Positions 17,601 to 24,989 are shown, counted from the first letter of the stretch. The stretch: 34,189 nucleotides of DNA from M3007 sp964481485 (GCA_964481485.1 CAYZVM010000037.1:1-34189), one strand, 5' to 3'. A program made the numbers and translations. The notes: a model not told the origin generated them from the sequence alone.

Positions 17601-18032
17601 TTTAACAAGAATGAACTGTTTGTGCGGCTGGAAAAACTGTTGGAACTGCGGCGGGCGCTGCAAAAGCACTATTCGGAATGGGGAAATGTTCAGCCAACAG
17701 CTCAGCCCGAAACACTCGAATCCGCCTTCCTCAAAAAACTGCGACTTGCGGTAGAGGAATACCTCGATGACCCCAACTTCGACGTGCCTCAACTCTGCCG
17801 CGCCGCGCACCTGAGCAATATGCAGGTGAACCGCAAACTCAAAGCCCTGACGGGCAAAACACCCTCCCGCTTCATCCGCTCCGTGCGACTGTACAAAGCC
17901 CGGGAAATGCTCCAAACCACCAATCTTACCGTTTCCGAAATTGCCTATGCAACCGGCTTCAGCGACCCCAATTATTTTTCGCGCAGCTACTCCGAGGAAT
18001 TCGGGGAATCGCCTTCTAAAGCGCGGGAATGA
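14655..18032 (+). CDS. Hybrid two-component regulator: propeller sensor, Y_Y_Y, histidine kinase, receiver, AraC output
   Basis: The 1125-residue ORF gives the rest of a Bacteroidota hybrid two-component system. In order: periplasmic Reg_prop blades (residues 1 to about 470), a Y_Y_Y domain (about 485-570, YSWWLEGYDKEWSTPA, LPPGDYTLHIRGG), one membrane helix (about 575-597), HisKA with the phospho-acceptor His626 in NITHEFRTPL, HATPase (NLLSNALKF, DTGIGIPEDQ, GEGTGIGLALTKEL), a receiver with acceptor Asp929 in IIISDVMMPEKDGYE and KPF switch Lys, and an AraC-type helix-turn-helix ending SDPNYFSRSYSEEFGESPSKA. As read it lacks a signal peptide, because the start of the gene is in the preceding ORF. 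It presumably senses an extracytoplasmic ligand and regulates nearby genes. Confidence 0.93.
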   Translation: MTNIVKDAENTIWTVHSPDRSKNQFAVYYLKEGQDEFKRLPEGRRFPQEERFGEVFADGEYMWHRSYPFRLSRLRVADGTIADFTDKIIEQSARFPFYNSSLLNVFRDRSGEIWLNTVTGIVKMTVEEDLFRNIGLKQPALNCPDGNCVFRGMAEDEAGNIYLSHAGGIAVLNPKTGHLSALPVEIPPESGGIHNITYLRGTLFWGKYATDLKTGKTRQIIAPFSYDYLVHGVDPEGGRVWIGVNDWPFRLFRYDLETGKSVEIKLPTAVFPNRNDEIRQIHYSPTTGTLFLAILMEGVLELDLDGAMLNHYDDSKSPVQLWHANALYGLHEDEAGQLWVAHGADAGLSKMDLKTREITQYPYEVNSVTGPLKRVFRILPDKAGFLWLLSEKGTLRLDRKSGKLTRFPMFPTLIDMASQNRFGYAAKDGTLYLRTPDASLNAFTPEDLYKKAGFDQVYPVVIDRFDWFNEKQDSLFTQLKNLANLSEIHLTHHDRYFDLHFFVPDYRNTSQNRYSWWLEGYDKEWSTPARINQLRYENLPPGDYTLHIRGGVSPEYFEPSERVIEISVSPAWYKTWWAYSLFTGIVLGLFYLFYRYQVRQQLKIAEANRLKELDTLKSRLYTNITHEFRTPLTVIMGMIENISGHENERKLIRRNSKNLLRLINQMLDLSKLDSGAMKMDMVQGDIINYLQYLTESFHSMAHEKKVRLTFYSEIPELVMDFDEEKIQHIVYNLLSNALKFIPSTRDGKVVLHANKTDRKGQSWLQLKVQDTGIGIPEDQLAHIFDRFYQADNSSTRKGEGTGIGLALTKELVELMGGSISVESTLGEGTNFTLLLPIRLEANTPLPQTGFPSSRTRSPELPAPFMAKAPDEQETLAGNKPVLLIIEDNTDVVTYIVGLLEKEYDITTAPNGQVGIEKAFEIIPDIIISDVMMPEKDGYEVCETLKTDERTSHIPIILLTAKAEASDRITGLRKGADAYLMKPFNKNELFVRLEKLLELRRALQKHYSEWGNVQPTAQPETLESAFLKKLRLAVEEYLDDPNFDVPQLCRAAHLSNMQVNRKLKALTGKTPSRFIRSVRLYKAREMLQTTNLTVSEIAYATGFSDPNYFSRSYSEEFGESPSKARE

Positions 18033-18366
18033 GGCTTTTTCCTGAAAAAAGTGAAATATGTGCGGGTTTATGTGAAATACGTGCAGGTGCTGGAGCTGCT
18101 GCTGCGGGTACTTTTGTGGGGTGCTCACAGCGGTGATTTATGCTACGTTTTCGCCGACTTGAAAAACTTCGTCATGCAACATCCCGAACAACCCGACAAA
18201 AACATCTGGCCATATCCGGGCGGCTGACCTTTGCATCAGGTTTTTAGTGAAACACACTTGTTATCAAATTATCTCCGGTTCATTGCTCTTGAATCTCGAC
18301 CGACCGAATCAACCACTCGTGTTGAACACCTAAAACTCATTTTTTCACATCTAAAACTTTTTAACG
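18033..18366. other. Intergenic region before the collagen-like lipoprotein gene
   Basis: The 334 bases hold no convincing gene. A 17-base unit is tandemly repeated with two mismatches (18051-18067 and 18072-18088, GTGAAATATGTGCGGGT type, period 21). An ORF at 18231-18425 runs through into the next gene in another frame and looks like chance. I see no clear Bacteroidota promoter, though the promoter of the lipoprotein gene is presumably here. Confidence 0.5.
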
Positions 18367-18942
18367 ATGAAACAATTGATGATTTTCCTCCTCGCAGGAG
18401 CACTCGTATCCTTTGCCGCTTGTAAAGGCGATGACGGCGCACCAGGCCCGGCAGGTGTGGCTGGTGCTACTGGCCCAGCAGGTCCTGCTGGCACAAATGG
18501 AACAAACGGCACTGATGGCACAGATGGTCAGGACGGCAACGCGAACGTGAAAAGTGTCACGATGAACATCACGAGTTCCAGCTGGACTGCAGTAAACGCT
18601 TACGAAAACACAGCGGAACTGAATGTGGCAATTATCACCCAGGATATTGCTGACAAAGGGCTAGTGATGGTGTATTTTAAGACTGGAAGTCTTGGTTTGG
18701 ACGGAACCACTTGGACGGCATTGCCTTTCTCTCTGGCCAGACAGAACTATACAGAATCTTTCGCATTTGCGACAAAGGTAGGGAAGGTCATTCTTCGCGA
18801 AACCTCTACTGACGGAAACCCCGTCGAGCCGTCTGGCAGCGTCCGCATCATCGCCGCCACTGCCGACGGCATGATGCGCTATCCCGACCTGGACTGGACG
18901 AACTACGAAGAAGTGAAAGCAGTGCTTGACTTGGTGGAGTAA
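18367..18942 (+). CDS. Lipoprotein with a collagen-like Gly-X-Y stretch
   Basis: The 191-residue protein starts with a lipoprotein-type signal ending SFAAC (Cys19; Phe at -3 is slightly unusual). Thirteen uninterrupted Gly-X-Y triplets follow directly (residues 21-59), moving from GAPGPAG type to GTNGTDG type. A globular C-terminal domain (about 60-191) of unrecognised family has beta-rich sequence such as VTMNITSSSWTAVN. Collagen-like stalks on bacterial lipoproteins can trimerise and extend a domain from the surface; that is inference here. The gene has its own terminator and lies downstream of the hybrid regulator, which might control it. Confidence 0.85.
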   Translation: MKQLMIFLLAGALVSFAACKGDDGAPGPAGVAGATGPAGPAGTNGTNGTDGTDGQDGNANVKSVTMNITSSSWTAVNAYENTAELNVAIITQDIADKGLVMVYFKTGSLGLDGTTWTALPFSLARQNYTESFAFATKVGKVILRETSTDGNPVEPSGSVRIIAATADGMMRYPDLDWTNYEEVKAVLDLVE

Positions 18943-18968
18943 AACATCTGAACGGATTTTGTTACACG

Positions 18969-19008
18969 CCGCGCTCCCTGTCTGCTTGTGGGGGGCGCGG
19001 TTTTTTTT
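18969..19008 (+). terminator. Intrinsic terminator of the collagen-like lipoprotein gene
   Basis: The stem CCGCGCTCCC (18969-18978) pairs with GGGGGCGCGG (18991-19000) with one G-T pair, then eight T residues (19001-19008). It begins 26 bases after the stop codon. Confidence 0.88.
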
Positions 19009-19125
19009 GTAGGTGGTGCGAATCAAACTATCCCAACCCAACTTCCGCAACGCCTGGTCTTCTCTTGCCTCGCTTGTGTCTTTTGACCAAGCGCCCGCCG
19101 CTTGAGATGTTTTTTTCAAATGACA

Positions 19126-19161
19126 GCGGCCTCGGTGTGTGGGACACCGGGCCGCTTTTTT
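19126..19161 (+). terminator. Second copy of the dcw terminator, upstream of the sigma gene
   Basis: Same hairpin as 13687-13722: GCGGCC/GGCCGC plus CGGTGT/ACACCG with one bulged T and six T residues. Bases 19125-19164 match 13686-13725 exactly. No gene ends just before it, since the previous gene already has a terminator, so here it insulates or attenuates the sigma operon, or is a leftover of a rearrangement. Confidence 0.85.
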
Positions 19162-19249
19162 GTTGGCGCAGATTTTTTTCGAGAATAAAATCTTGACAGC
19201 CACAAACAAAACTCAATACATTGGCAGCAAAAACCAATCCTCCATCCCC

Positions 19250-19834
19250 ATGCAAGTGCCCCGCCTCCACAACGACGATGTCATAGATGCTCTCCGCTCT
19301 GGTCAGATGCAGGCAGTGGAAGACTTGTACACACATTACCGGGCCGATTTTTTCCGTTGGGCCAGCCGCCGTTTCGATGTCAACAGGCATGATTTGGAAG
19401 ATGCCTGGCAGGATGCTGTGATTGCCTTTTATACGCAAGTGATGTCGGGAAAATTGACCTCCCTGCGCTACGAAGCCCGGGTGTGGTTGTTTTCCGTGGG
19501 GTACAAACGCCTTTTGAATCACCGCCGTAAAATGAAACGTATTCTTTGGAAAGATGAAATTGACGAAGTGCTCCGACACGGCACTTCTTGGCTCGATTTT
19601 CAGGAAAATCACGCTCATTCGGAAAAAAAAGAATCCTTGCACACAGCCATGAAAACGATGTCGGGTCAATGCCGGGAGATGCTGACGCAGCGGTATTTCA
19701 TGGAAAAAAGCATCGAAGAAATACAACAGGAATGGGAGCATAGCAACGCCAATACTACGAGCGCCACCTTGTCGCGCTGCCTCAAACGATTGAAAGATTT
19801 AATTAAAACCGCGCAGACAGCGGTCATCAGATAA
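19250..19834 (+). CDS. Sigma-70 family (ECF-type) RNA polymerase sigma factor
   Basis: From ATG 19250 the protein has 194 residues. Region 2 is seen in VEDLYTHYRADFFRWA and DLEDAWQDAVIAFYTQV, the core-binding and -10 recognition helices. Region 4 is seen in MSGQCREMLTQRYFMEKS and IEEIQQEWEHS followed by a recognition helix ATLSRCLKRLKDLI. It has no regions 1.1 or 3, as in ECF sigma factors. A longer frame from 19139 passes through the terminator and is not credible. The stop is 4 bases before the next gene, which looks like its membrane-bound regulator. It probably directs RNA polymerase to a small envelope regulon; targets are unknown. Confidence 0.9.
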   Translation: MQVPRLHNDDVIDALRSGQMQAVEDLYTHYRADFFRWASRRFDVNRHDLEDAWQDAVIAFYTQVMSGKLTSLRYEARVWLFSVGYKRLLNHRRKMKRILWKDEIDEVLRHGTSWLDFQENHAHSEKKESLHTAMKTMSGQCREMLTQRYFMEKSIEEIQQEWEHSNANTTSATLSRCLKRLKDLIKTAQTAVIR

Positions 19835-19838
19835 CGGT

Positions 19839-20699
19839 ATGGAAGAACTGGACGACAAACTCATCGAGCGATATTATCTCAATGATCTCAGCGAGGCTGA
19901 ACTGGCCGTTTTCAACCGCCGGATGGCCGAAGACGAGGCATTTTGGGAGGCCGTGCAGCTGCACGCCGATGCTCTGGAAGCCATCCGACTGGAGGGTATC
20001 ACTTTGCTGCGGGCGCGGCTGGCAGCAAAGGGGCGGGAACTGGATGCCGGTCTGGACAAGCCAAGCAATCGTTGGTTATGGTGGATTATTGGTTTAGTGG
20101 TTGTGTTGCTCGGCGCGTGGGCTGTGTGGTGGTGGATGCAATCGGGAAACCCGCCAGCCTCGACACCGACAATCGAAAGCCGCGACATCGCCGCACTTTC
20201 AGCAACGGACACAATACCCGCCGTGTCGCCTTCGGAAAAACAGCCTGAACCCGCACAAAAAACACCTGAACGACAACGGGTTTTCGCGGCGTATTTTCAG
20301 CCGTACAAAGACCCTTCTCTGGAACCCGCGCGGCGGGGAGATGCCGAACAGTCGCCTTCCGAACGCTTTCTGCAATTGTATTGGGAGGGCGACTACCGCG
20401 CTGCCCTAGCTGCGTTTGATTCACTGGGTGCTTCGGCAAAAAACAACGACAACCTCTTGTTTATCAAGGCCAATTGTCTGCTGGCTACGGGGGAAACCGC
20501 TGCGGCAGGTGAGTTGCTGGAAAATATTCTCCAAAATGCCCGCTCTCGTTTCAGTGCCCAAGCTGGCTGGTACTTAGCCCTCAGTCGCCTCCAAGCAGGC
20601 CGTACTAACGAGGCCGAAACCCTGCTCCGCCGTATCGCCGCCGACTCCGGCTCGCCCCGGCGGGCCGACGCGGAGCGTCTGCTGCGAGAATTGAAATAA
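19839..20699 (+). CDS. Single-pass membrane protein: anti-sigma-like N-terminus, TPR-like C-terminus
   Basis: The 286-residue protein has three parts. Residues 1-78 form an acidic helical region (IERYYLNDLSEAELAVFNRR) resembling N-terminal domains of Bacteroidota anti-sigma factors, with no zinc-binding HxxxCxxC. Residues 79-100 are a Trp-rich membrane helix. A Pro/Ser/Thr-rich linker (about 101-175) leads to TPR-like helices (176-286, YWEGDYRAALAAFDSLGA, GWYLALSRLQAGRTNEAETLL). Charge distribution favours N-in, C-out. The gene begins 4 bases after the sigma stop and 29 bases before the TPR-CHAT gene. I infer a sigma-holding regulator with a periplasmic sensing or docking domain. Anti-sigma activity is not proven by any diagnostic motif. 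Confidence 0.75.
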   Translation: MEELDDKLIERYYLNDLSEAELAVFNRRMAEDEAFWEAVQLHADALEAIRLEGITLLRARLAAKGRELDAGLDKPSNRWLWWIIGLVVVLLGAWAVWWWMQSGNPPASTPTIESRDIAALSATDTIPAVSPSEKQPEPAQKTPERQRVFAAYFQPYKDPSLEPARRGDAEQSPSERFLQLYWEGDYRAALAAFDSLGASAKNNDNLLFIKANCLLATGETAAAGELLENILQNARSRFSAQAGWYLALSRLQAGRTNEAETLLRRIAADSGSPRRADAERLLRELK

Positions 20700-20728
20700 T
20701 TGCTAACCCTTTCAATACAAAAATTGTC

Positions 20729-23695
20729 ATGAAAAAGACCATCTGCATTTGCGCTTTTCTGCTTTTTGCTTTTTCGGGTTTTACACAGGTCGTAGATACG
20801 GCAGCGGTGGTGCGGGAGGTGGATAGTTTGTTGGTGCTATCCAAACAAATGGTAGATGCGCAAAAAATCGCAGAAGCGATGCATCAAATTGATTTGGCGG
20901 AAAATATGGCAGTCACAACATTTGGTAAAAATCACCGATCTTATATCAAATGTATCATTCGCCGGGGCAGGGTACTTGGGGTGCAGAGCAAATTTGTAGA
21001 GGCTGAATCTCTTTTTGAGGAAGCCAAAGTATCCAGCGAGCGTTTTTTGGGCAAGACGAGTCCGGAATATTCGGAAAGCTTGAGTTTGCTGGGCATGTTA
21101 TACATGAACCTTGGACAGTACGATAAGGCTCTCCCACTTACTTTAGAATCAAAATCCATACGGGAAAAGATATTTGGGGAAAACACCCCGCCCGTTGCGG
21201 AAAGCCTTTTCAACTTGGCTAGAATTTATCAGGAAACCGGTTATCTTGAACAGGCAGAGCAGGTCTATATTAACGTAATATCCATTTGGGAAAAAGCAAA
21301 TGGTAAGGGAGCCTCTGGGGCCCTATTGAGCAAGAATAGCCTTGCTAATGTTTATATGGAGCTGGGACAATATGAAAAATCTGAACAACTGTTTTTGGAA
21401 GTCTTACGTGCCTATGAAAAGGATAAAAACAATCTAAATTATGCTGGCTTTTTAAACAATCTGGCTTTTTTATATGGTAGAATGGGCTTGTATGAACGAG
21501 CTAGAGCGGTGGCTTTAGAATCTAAAGCCATATTTGAACGATTGGATGGAAAAGAGACCTATCAATATACCTTTATCTTAGGCTCTTTGGCGGCAATTTA
21601 CCAAGCTTCCGGACAGTACCACCAGGCAGAACAATATTTGTGGGAATCCAATGCCATTCTGGAAAAAATATTGGGAAAGGAGCACTCTTTGTACGCGACC
21701 AACCTTTTTTCTCTCGCTTTGGCTTATCAGGAATCCAATCAGTATGAAAAAGCAGAGGAAATGTATCTGGCCACACTTCGCATTCGGGAAAAAATACTGC
21801 CAACTGGGCATCCAGCCGTTTTGTGGTGCTTCAACAACCTCGCTAACCTGTACTTTTCTATGGGAAAAATGGAGGAGGCTGGCCAACTTCACTTGAAAAC
21901 AAAAAACCTCAGAGCACAGTTTCTGGGCGAAACCCATCCGGACTATTCCTACAGCCTTAAAAACTTGGCCAGATATTATATTTATACAGGGCAAATTGAA
22001 GCGGCGAGCACCCTGTTGATTGAAAATGCCAGCGTAGAACAAAACCTTATAAAAAGAGCAAGTCATCACCTTTCAGAACAAGAATTATACGCCTACCTCA
22101 ATTTTTTTGGCCAATCGAACCAGCAATTTTTTTCTTTGTGCCATTCGGCCAGTACGACATTCAACCAGCTAGTAGGCACCGCTTACGACAATATTATTTT
22201 TTACAAAGGAATTCCCCAAACTATTGCTGCCCAAATCAGACTTAAGGAACTCTCAGGGGCTTATACTTCCGATAAATATGACGATTTTACTGCTTGTCAT
22301 CGCCGATTGGCTAGCGAATATGCCAAGCCAGTTGCGATGCGGGACAGCGTTCAAATTGTTGCTTTGGAGGGGAAAGCCAATGCCCTCGAAAAAGAACTCA
22401 TCCGCACCGTCGCCGGCTTCGGCGATGCCATCCGACAGGTCAACTGGCAAGAAGTACAATCCGCTCTCCGCCGCAACGAAGCCGCCATCGAATTCATCCA
22501 CTTCAACTATTACAACCTCGAACCCACCGACAGCGTCCTCTACGCAGCCCTGTTGCTCAAACCCGGTATGCAACACCCGATGTTCATTCCGCTGTGCGAC
22601 GAAAAACAACTTAAGACTTTGTTGCCTGCCGCTGACAGCAGACTGAACAACGACCAGGTCAACGAACTGTACAGCAACAATGCCCTGTATCGCCTGCTCT
22701 GGTCGCCGCTCGAATCGCAACTGGCCGATGTCCGCAAAGTTTACTACTCCCCCAGCGGTCTGCTGCATCGGCTAAATCTGGCAGCCCTGCCTACAAGCCC
22801 TAAAACCGTGCTTTCCGACCGACACGAGATGGTCTCGCTCGGCAGTACGCGCCAACTGGCACTTGACAACCAAAGTATTGTATCCAATGAGGCACCAGCA
22901 GCCCTAATCTACGGCGGTATTCAGTTCGACATGGACAGCACCACATACCAGGAACGGCCAGCCAGCCAAACCAACAGTCCGCGTGGTCTTTCTTTCGTCC
23001 AAACCGATTCCACACTTCGCGGCGGCACTTGGGATTTTCTGAAATGGTCGGAAAAAGAAGCTGACAACATTCACGTGGCATTGGGTCAGGCAGGCATAAA
23101 AGCGCAGGTCGTAAAAGGCCAACAAGCGACGGAAGAATCATTTAAACAGATTGGTCAAACGGGTCCTTCGCCCCGTATTTTGCATATTTCTACCCATGGC
23201 TTCTTTTTCACTGACCCTGCGAGCAAATCCGAAACCCGAAATCTGCAATCGGAAGAGCCTGTTTTCAAACTGTCCGACCACCCCATGATTCGTTCCGGCC
23301 TCATCCTCGCCGGCGCCAACCACGCCTGGAAAACAGGTAGCCCTCTCGGCAACCGCGAAGACGGCATCCTCACCGCCTATGAAATCAGCCAACTCGACCT
23401 GCGCAACACCGAATTGGTGGTGCTTTCCGCCTGCGAAACCGGTCTGGGCCACATCCAAGGCAACGAGGGCGTGTATGGCCTGCAACGGGCCTTTAAAATT
23501 GCGGGCGCCAAAACCCTGGTGATGTCGCTCTGGCAGGTGCCCGACTACCAGACTCAGGAACTGATGACGGTGTTTTACCAAAAATGGCTGTCGGGAAAAA
23601 TGCCTGTGCGGCAAGCCTTGCAGGCAGCACAAAAAGAGATGCGCGACAAAGGGTATGAGCCGTATTACTGGGCGGGATTTGTGGTAGTGGAGTGA
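20729..23695 (+). CDS. Exported TPR-CHAT protein (caspase-like protease)
   Basis: The 988-residue protein has a cleavable signal peptide (residues 1-20, MKKTICICAFLLFAFSGFTQ), then many TPR units of the kinesin-light-chain type (about 30-425, e.g. NLARIYQETGYLEQAEQVY, NSLANVYMELGQYEKSEQLF), a helical middle and a C-terminal CHAT domain (about 620-988). The predicted catalytic pair is intact: His823 in HISTHGFFF and Cys902 in VLSACETGLG, with NEGVYGLQRAFKIAGA and the terminal YYWAGFVVVE also typical. CHAT domains are caspase/separase-like cysteine proteases often controlled by TPR partners. It lies directly after the sigma and membrane-regulator genes. Base composition changes near 22380, inside the gene. 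Confidence 0.92.
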   Translation: MKKTICICAFLLFAFSGFTQVVDTAAVVREVDSLLVLSKQMVDAQKIAEAMHQIDLAENMAVTTFGKNHRSYIKCIIRRGRVLGVQSKFVEAESLFEEAKVSSERFLGKTSPEYSESLSLLGMLYMNLGQYDKALPLTLESKSIREKIFGENTPPVAESLFNLARIYQETGYLEQAEQVYINVISIWEKANGKGASGALLSKNSLANVYMELGQYEKSEQLFLEVLRAYEKDKNNLNYAGFLNNLAFLYGRMGLYERARAVALESKAIFERLDGKETYQYTFILGSLAAIYQASGQYHQAEQYLWESNAILEKILGKEHSLYATNLFSLALAYQESNQYEKAEEMYLATLRIREKILPTGHPAVLWCFNNLANLYFSMGKMEEAGQLHLKTKNLRAQFLGETHPDYSYSLKNLARYYIYTGQIEAASTLLIENASVEQNLIKRASHHLSEQELYAYLNFFGQSNQQFFSLCHSASTTFNQLVGTAYDNIIFYKGIPQTIAAQIRLKELSGAYTSDKYDDFTACHRRLASEYAKPVAMRDSVQIVALEGKANALEKELIRTVAGFGDAIRQVNWQEVQSALRRNEAAIEFIHFNYYNLEPTDSVLYAALLLKPGMQHPMFIPLCDEKQLKTLLPAADSRLNNDQVNELYSNNALYRLLWSPLESQLADVRKVYYSPSGLLHRLNLAALPTSPKTVLSDRHEMVSLGSTRQLALDNQSIVSNEAPAALIYGGIQFDMDSTTYQERPASQTNSPRGLSFVQTDSTLRGGTWDFLKWSEKEADNIHVALGQAGIKAQVVKGQQATEESFKQIGQTGPSPRILHISTHGFFFTDPASKSETRNLQSEEPVFKLSDHPMIRSGLILAGANHAWKTGSPLGNREDGILTAYEISQLDLRNTELVVLSACETGLGHIQGNEGVYGLQRAFKIAGAKTLVMSLWQVPDYQTQELMTVFYQKWLSGKMPVRQALQAAQKEMRDKGYEPYYWAGFVVVE

Positions 23696-23712
23696 GCGCA
23701 AACCTTTTTCCT

Positions 23713-23758
23713 GATTTTTTTGAGATGCCTGTTAAGATTTCGCCAGTAAATGGTACTG
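23713..23758 (+). promoter_or_regulatory. Shared upstream motif, copy 1 (candidate ECF-type promoter)
   Basis: GATTTTTTT, then CCTGTTAAGATT (23728-23739), 12 bases, then GGTACTG (23752-23758). The same blocks with the same 12-base spacing occur at 27256-27303. TGTTAA and GGTACT are 16 bases apart, a spacing that would suit -35 and -10 boxes. It lies 112 bases before the lipoprotein start at 23870. Promoter activity is inference. Confidence 0.35.
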
Positions 23759-23869
23759 CACTTCCAGCAAGATGTCGGGTAACTGGTCTTCGCCATCCGC
23801 CCCTTCGTTTTGCAGGAAGCAGCCGAAAATCCTTTACTAGAGTAGGCATTCAGTCAAAAAGATCAAATC

Positions 23870-24622
23870 ATGAAAAAGCACAGTATCCTGCTACCCGTTT
23901 CCACCTTTATCCTGGCTATGGTAATCGGCCTTGTTGCCTGCCAAAAAGAAAATAAAGATGACGCGGCTGTCGCTGTGACAGCCGAAGAAAGAAGCAATCC
24001 CAATTCAGCCGTTTACCCGCCGACTGCTAATGTTAACGGTAAATCCTATGGCGAATGGACGGCTGAGTGGTGGCGTTGGGTTATGTCATCTACATGCGCT
24101 ACCAATCCGATCAGCGATCCGACTGGTGAAAATGCCGGTATAAACCAAAACGGACCGGTATACTTCCTCGCCGGCACCAGTGGCGGTGCAGCTACCCGCA
24201 ACGTCACCATCCCGCATGGCAAAAAAATTCTTTTCCCGATCATCAACCTAATGTTCGACTATCCTTGCCCAGATCCGGACTTCCAGCCTGCTTCCGGCCA
24301 AACACTGGAAGAATTTCTGACACAGAGCGTTGCCGACCTGATGGATCTGGCAGATGTTTTCGAGGTCACCCTCGACGGCGTGCCGCTCAACAATGAAGAA
24401 AATTACCGGTTCCCGAGCGGTCTGTTTTATTTCACCGGCAATACCGACCTGACCAATTGTTTCGATCCCTGCATCACAGGTGAGGAACAGGCCGCCGCCA
24501 GCGATGGGTATTGGATGATGCTCAAACCGCTCTCGTATGGGCAACATACACTGAACTTCAAGGCTGAAGTGTCGGCGTTCGGATTCGCTTTGGACGTGAC
24601 TTATAATATTACCATCGAGTAA
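23870..24622 (+). CDS. Lipoprotein of unknown function
   Basis: The 250-residue protein has a lipoprotein signal with lipobox L-V-A-C (Cys24) followed by an acidic low-complexity spacer. The mature part contains YGEWTAEWWRWVMS, a Trp-rich start, then GPVYFLAGTSGG, IPHGKKILFPIIN and a C-terminal beta stretch LKPLSYGQHTLNFKAEV. I believe this layout recurs in uncharacterised bacterial lipoproteins and exported proteins but cannot name a family. Paired cysteines (e.g. CFDPC) could form disulphides. It has its own terminator and the motif shared with the gene at 27360. Confidence 0.82.
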   Translation: MKKHSILLPVSTFILAMVIGLVACQKENKDDAAVAVTAEERSNPNSAVYPPTANVNGKSYGEWTAEWWRWVMSSTCATNPISDPTGENAGINQNGPVYFLAGTSGGAATRNVTIPHGKKILFPIINLMFDYPCPDPDFQPASGQTLEEFLTQSVADLMDLADVFEVTLDGVPLNNEENYRFPSGLFYFTGNTDLTNCFDPCITGEEQAAASDGYWMMLKPLSYGQHTLNFKAEVSAFGFALDVTYNITIE

Positions 24623-24679
24623 TAATTTGTCGCTTCAATTACTCCACGCAACAAGTTTAATACATCTGACCTAAATTTA

Positions 24680-24712
24680 CGCTGCCGGCCAATTTCAGCC
24701 GGCAGCGTTTTT
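24680..24712 (+). terminator. Intrinsic terminator after the lipoprotein gene
   Basis: A perfect 10-bp stem CGCTGCCGGC (24680-24689) with GCCGGCAGCG (24698-24707), an eight-base loop and five T residues. It lies 57 bases after the stop at 24622. Confidence 0.9.
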
Positions 24713-24810
24713 CCCGGCTGATAAACCCCTGACCACGGCATTTCTGTTTACGGGCACCTTCCGGCTGAACGCTGCTGCACTGACCGGCGGGTGGTATTCA
24801 GGATAAAGGA

Positions 24811-24989
24811 ATTTTGTAACTGGTTAGCCTCTTTAACTTATTGAAAATCAGCCGCTTGGCGTTTTATGATTTGAACACCCAAAAATGTAAATGATTGAAA
24901 TTCAATCACTTGATTTTTGGGCGGGATTGTGAAATTTCTCGTAAATGTTTGATTATCAACTGCTTTGGTGTGCTAACCAGTTACGGAAT
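24811..24989. repeat. Concentric imperfect palindrome of about 175 bp
   Basis: Three nested inverted repeats share one centre near base 24900: outer GTAACTGGTTAGC (24816-24828) with GCTAACCAGTTAC (24972-24984); middle CCCAAAAAT (24878-24886) with ATTTTTGGG (24913-24921), offset by one base; inner TGATTGAA (24892-24899) with TTCAATCA (24901-24908). The segments between them pair poorly. It looks like a decayed palindromic element, perhaps a MITE, in the leader of the next gene. Confidence 0.65.

Noticed and set aside
18231..18425. 64-codon ORF before the collagen-like lipoprotein gene
   Set aside because: It overlaps the lipoprotein start in another frame, has no recognisable features, and ends within the certain gene.
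19250..23695. Type III-E CRISPR (Craspase) locus
   Set aside because: There is a TPR-CHAT protein and a sigma factor, but no Cas7-11-like effector, Cas1 or repeat-spacer array in the window, and the CHAT protein has an export signal.
24816..24984. Integron attC site, because of GTTAGC/GCTAAC ends
   Set aside because: The polarity is wrong (GTTAG at the left, CTAAC at the right), and no integrase or cassette array is present.
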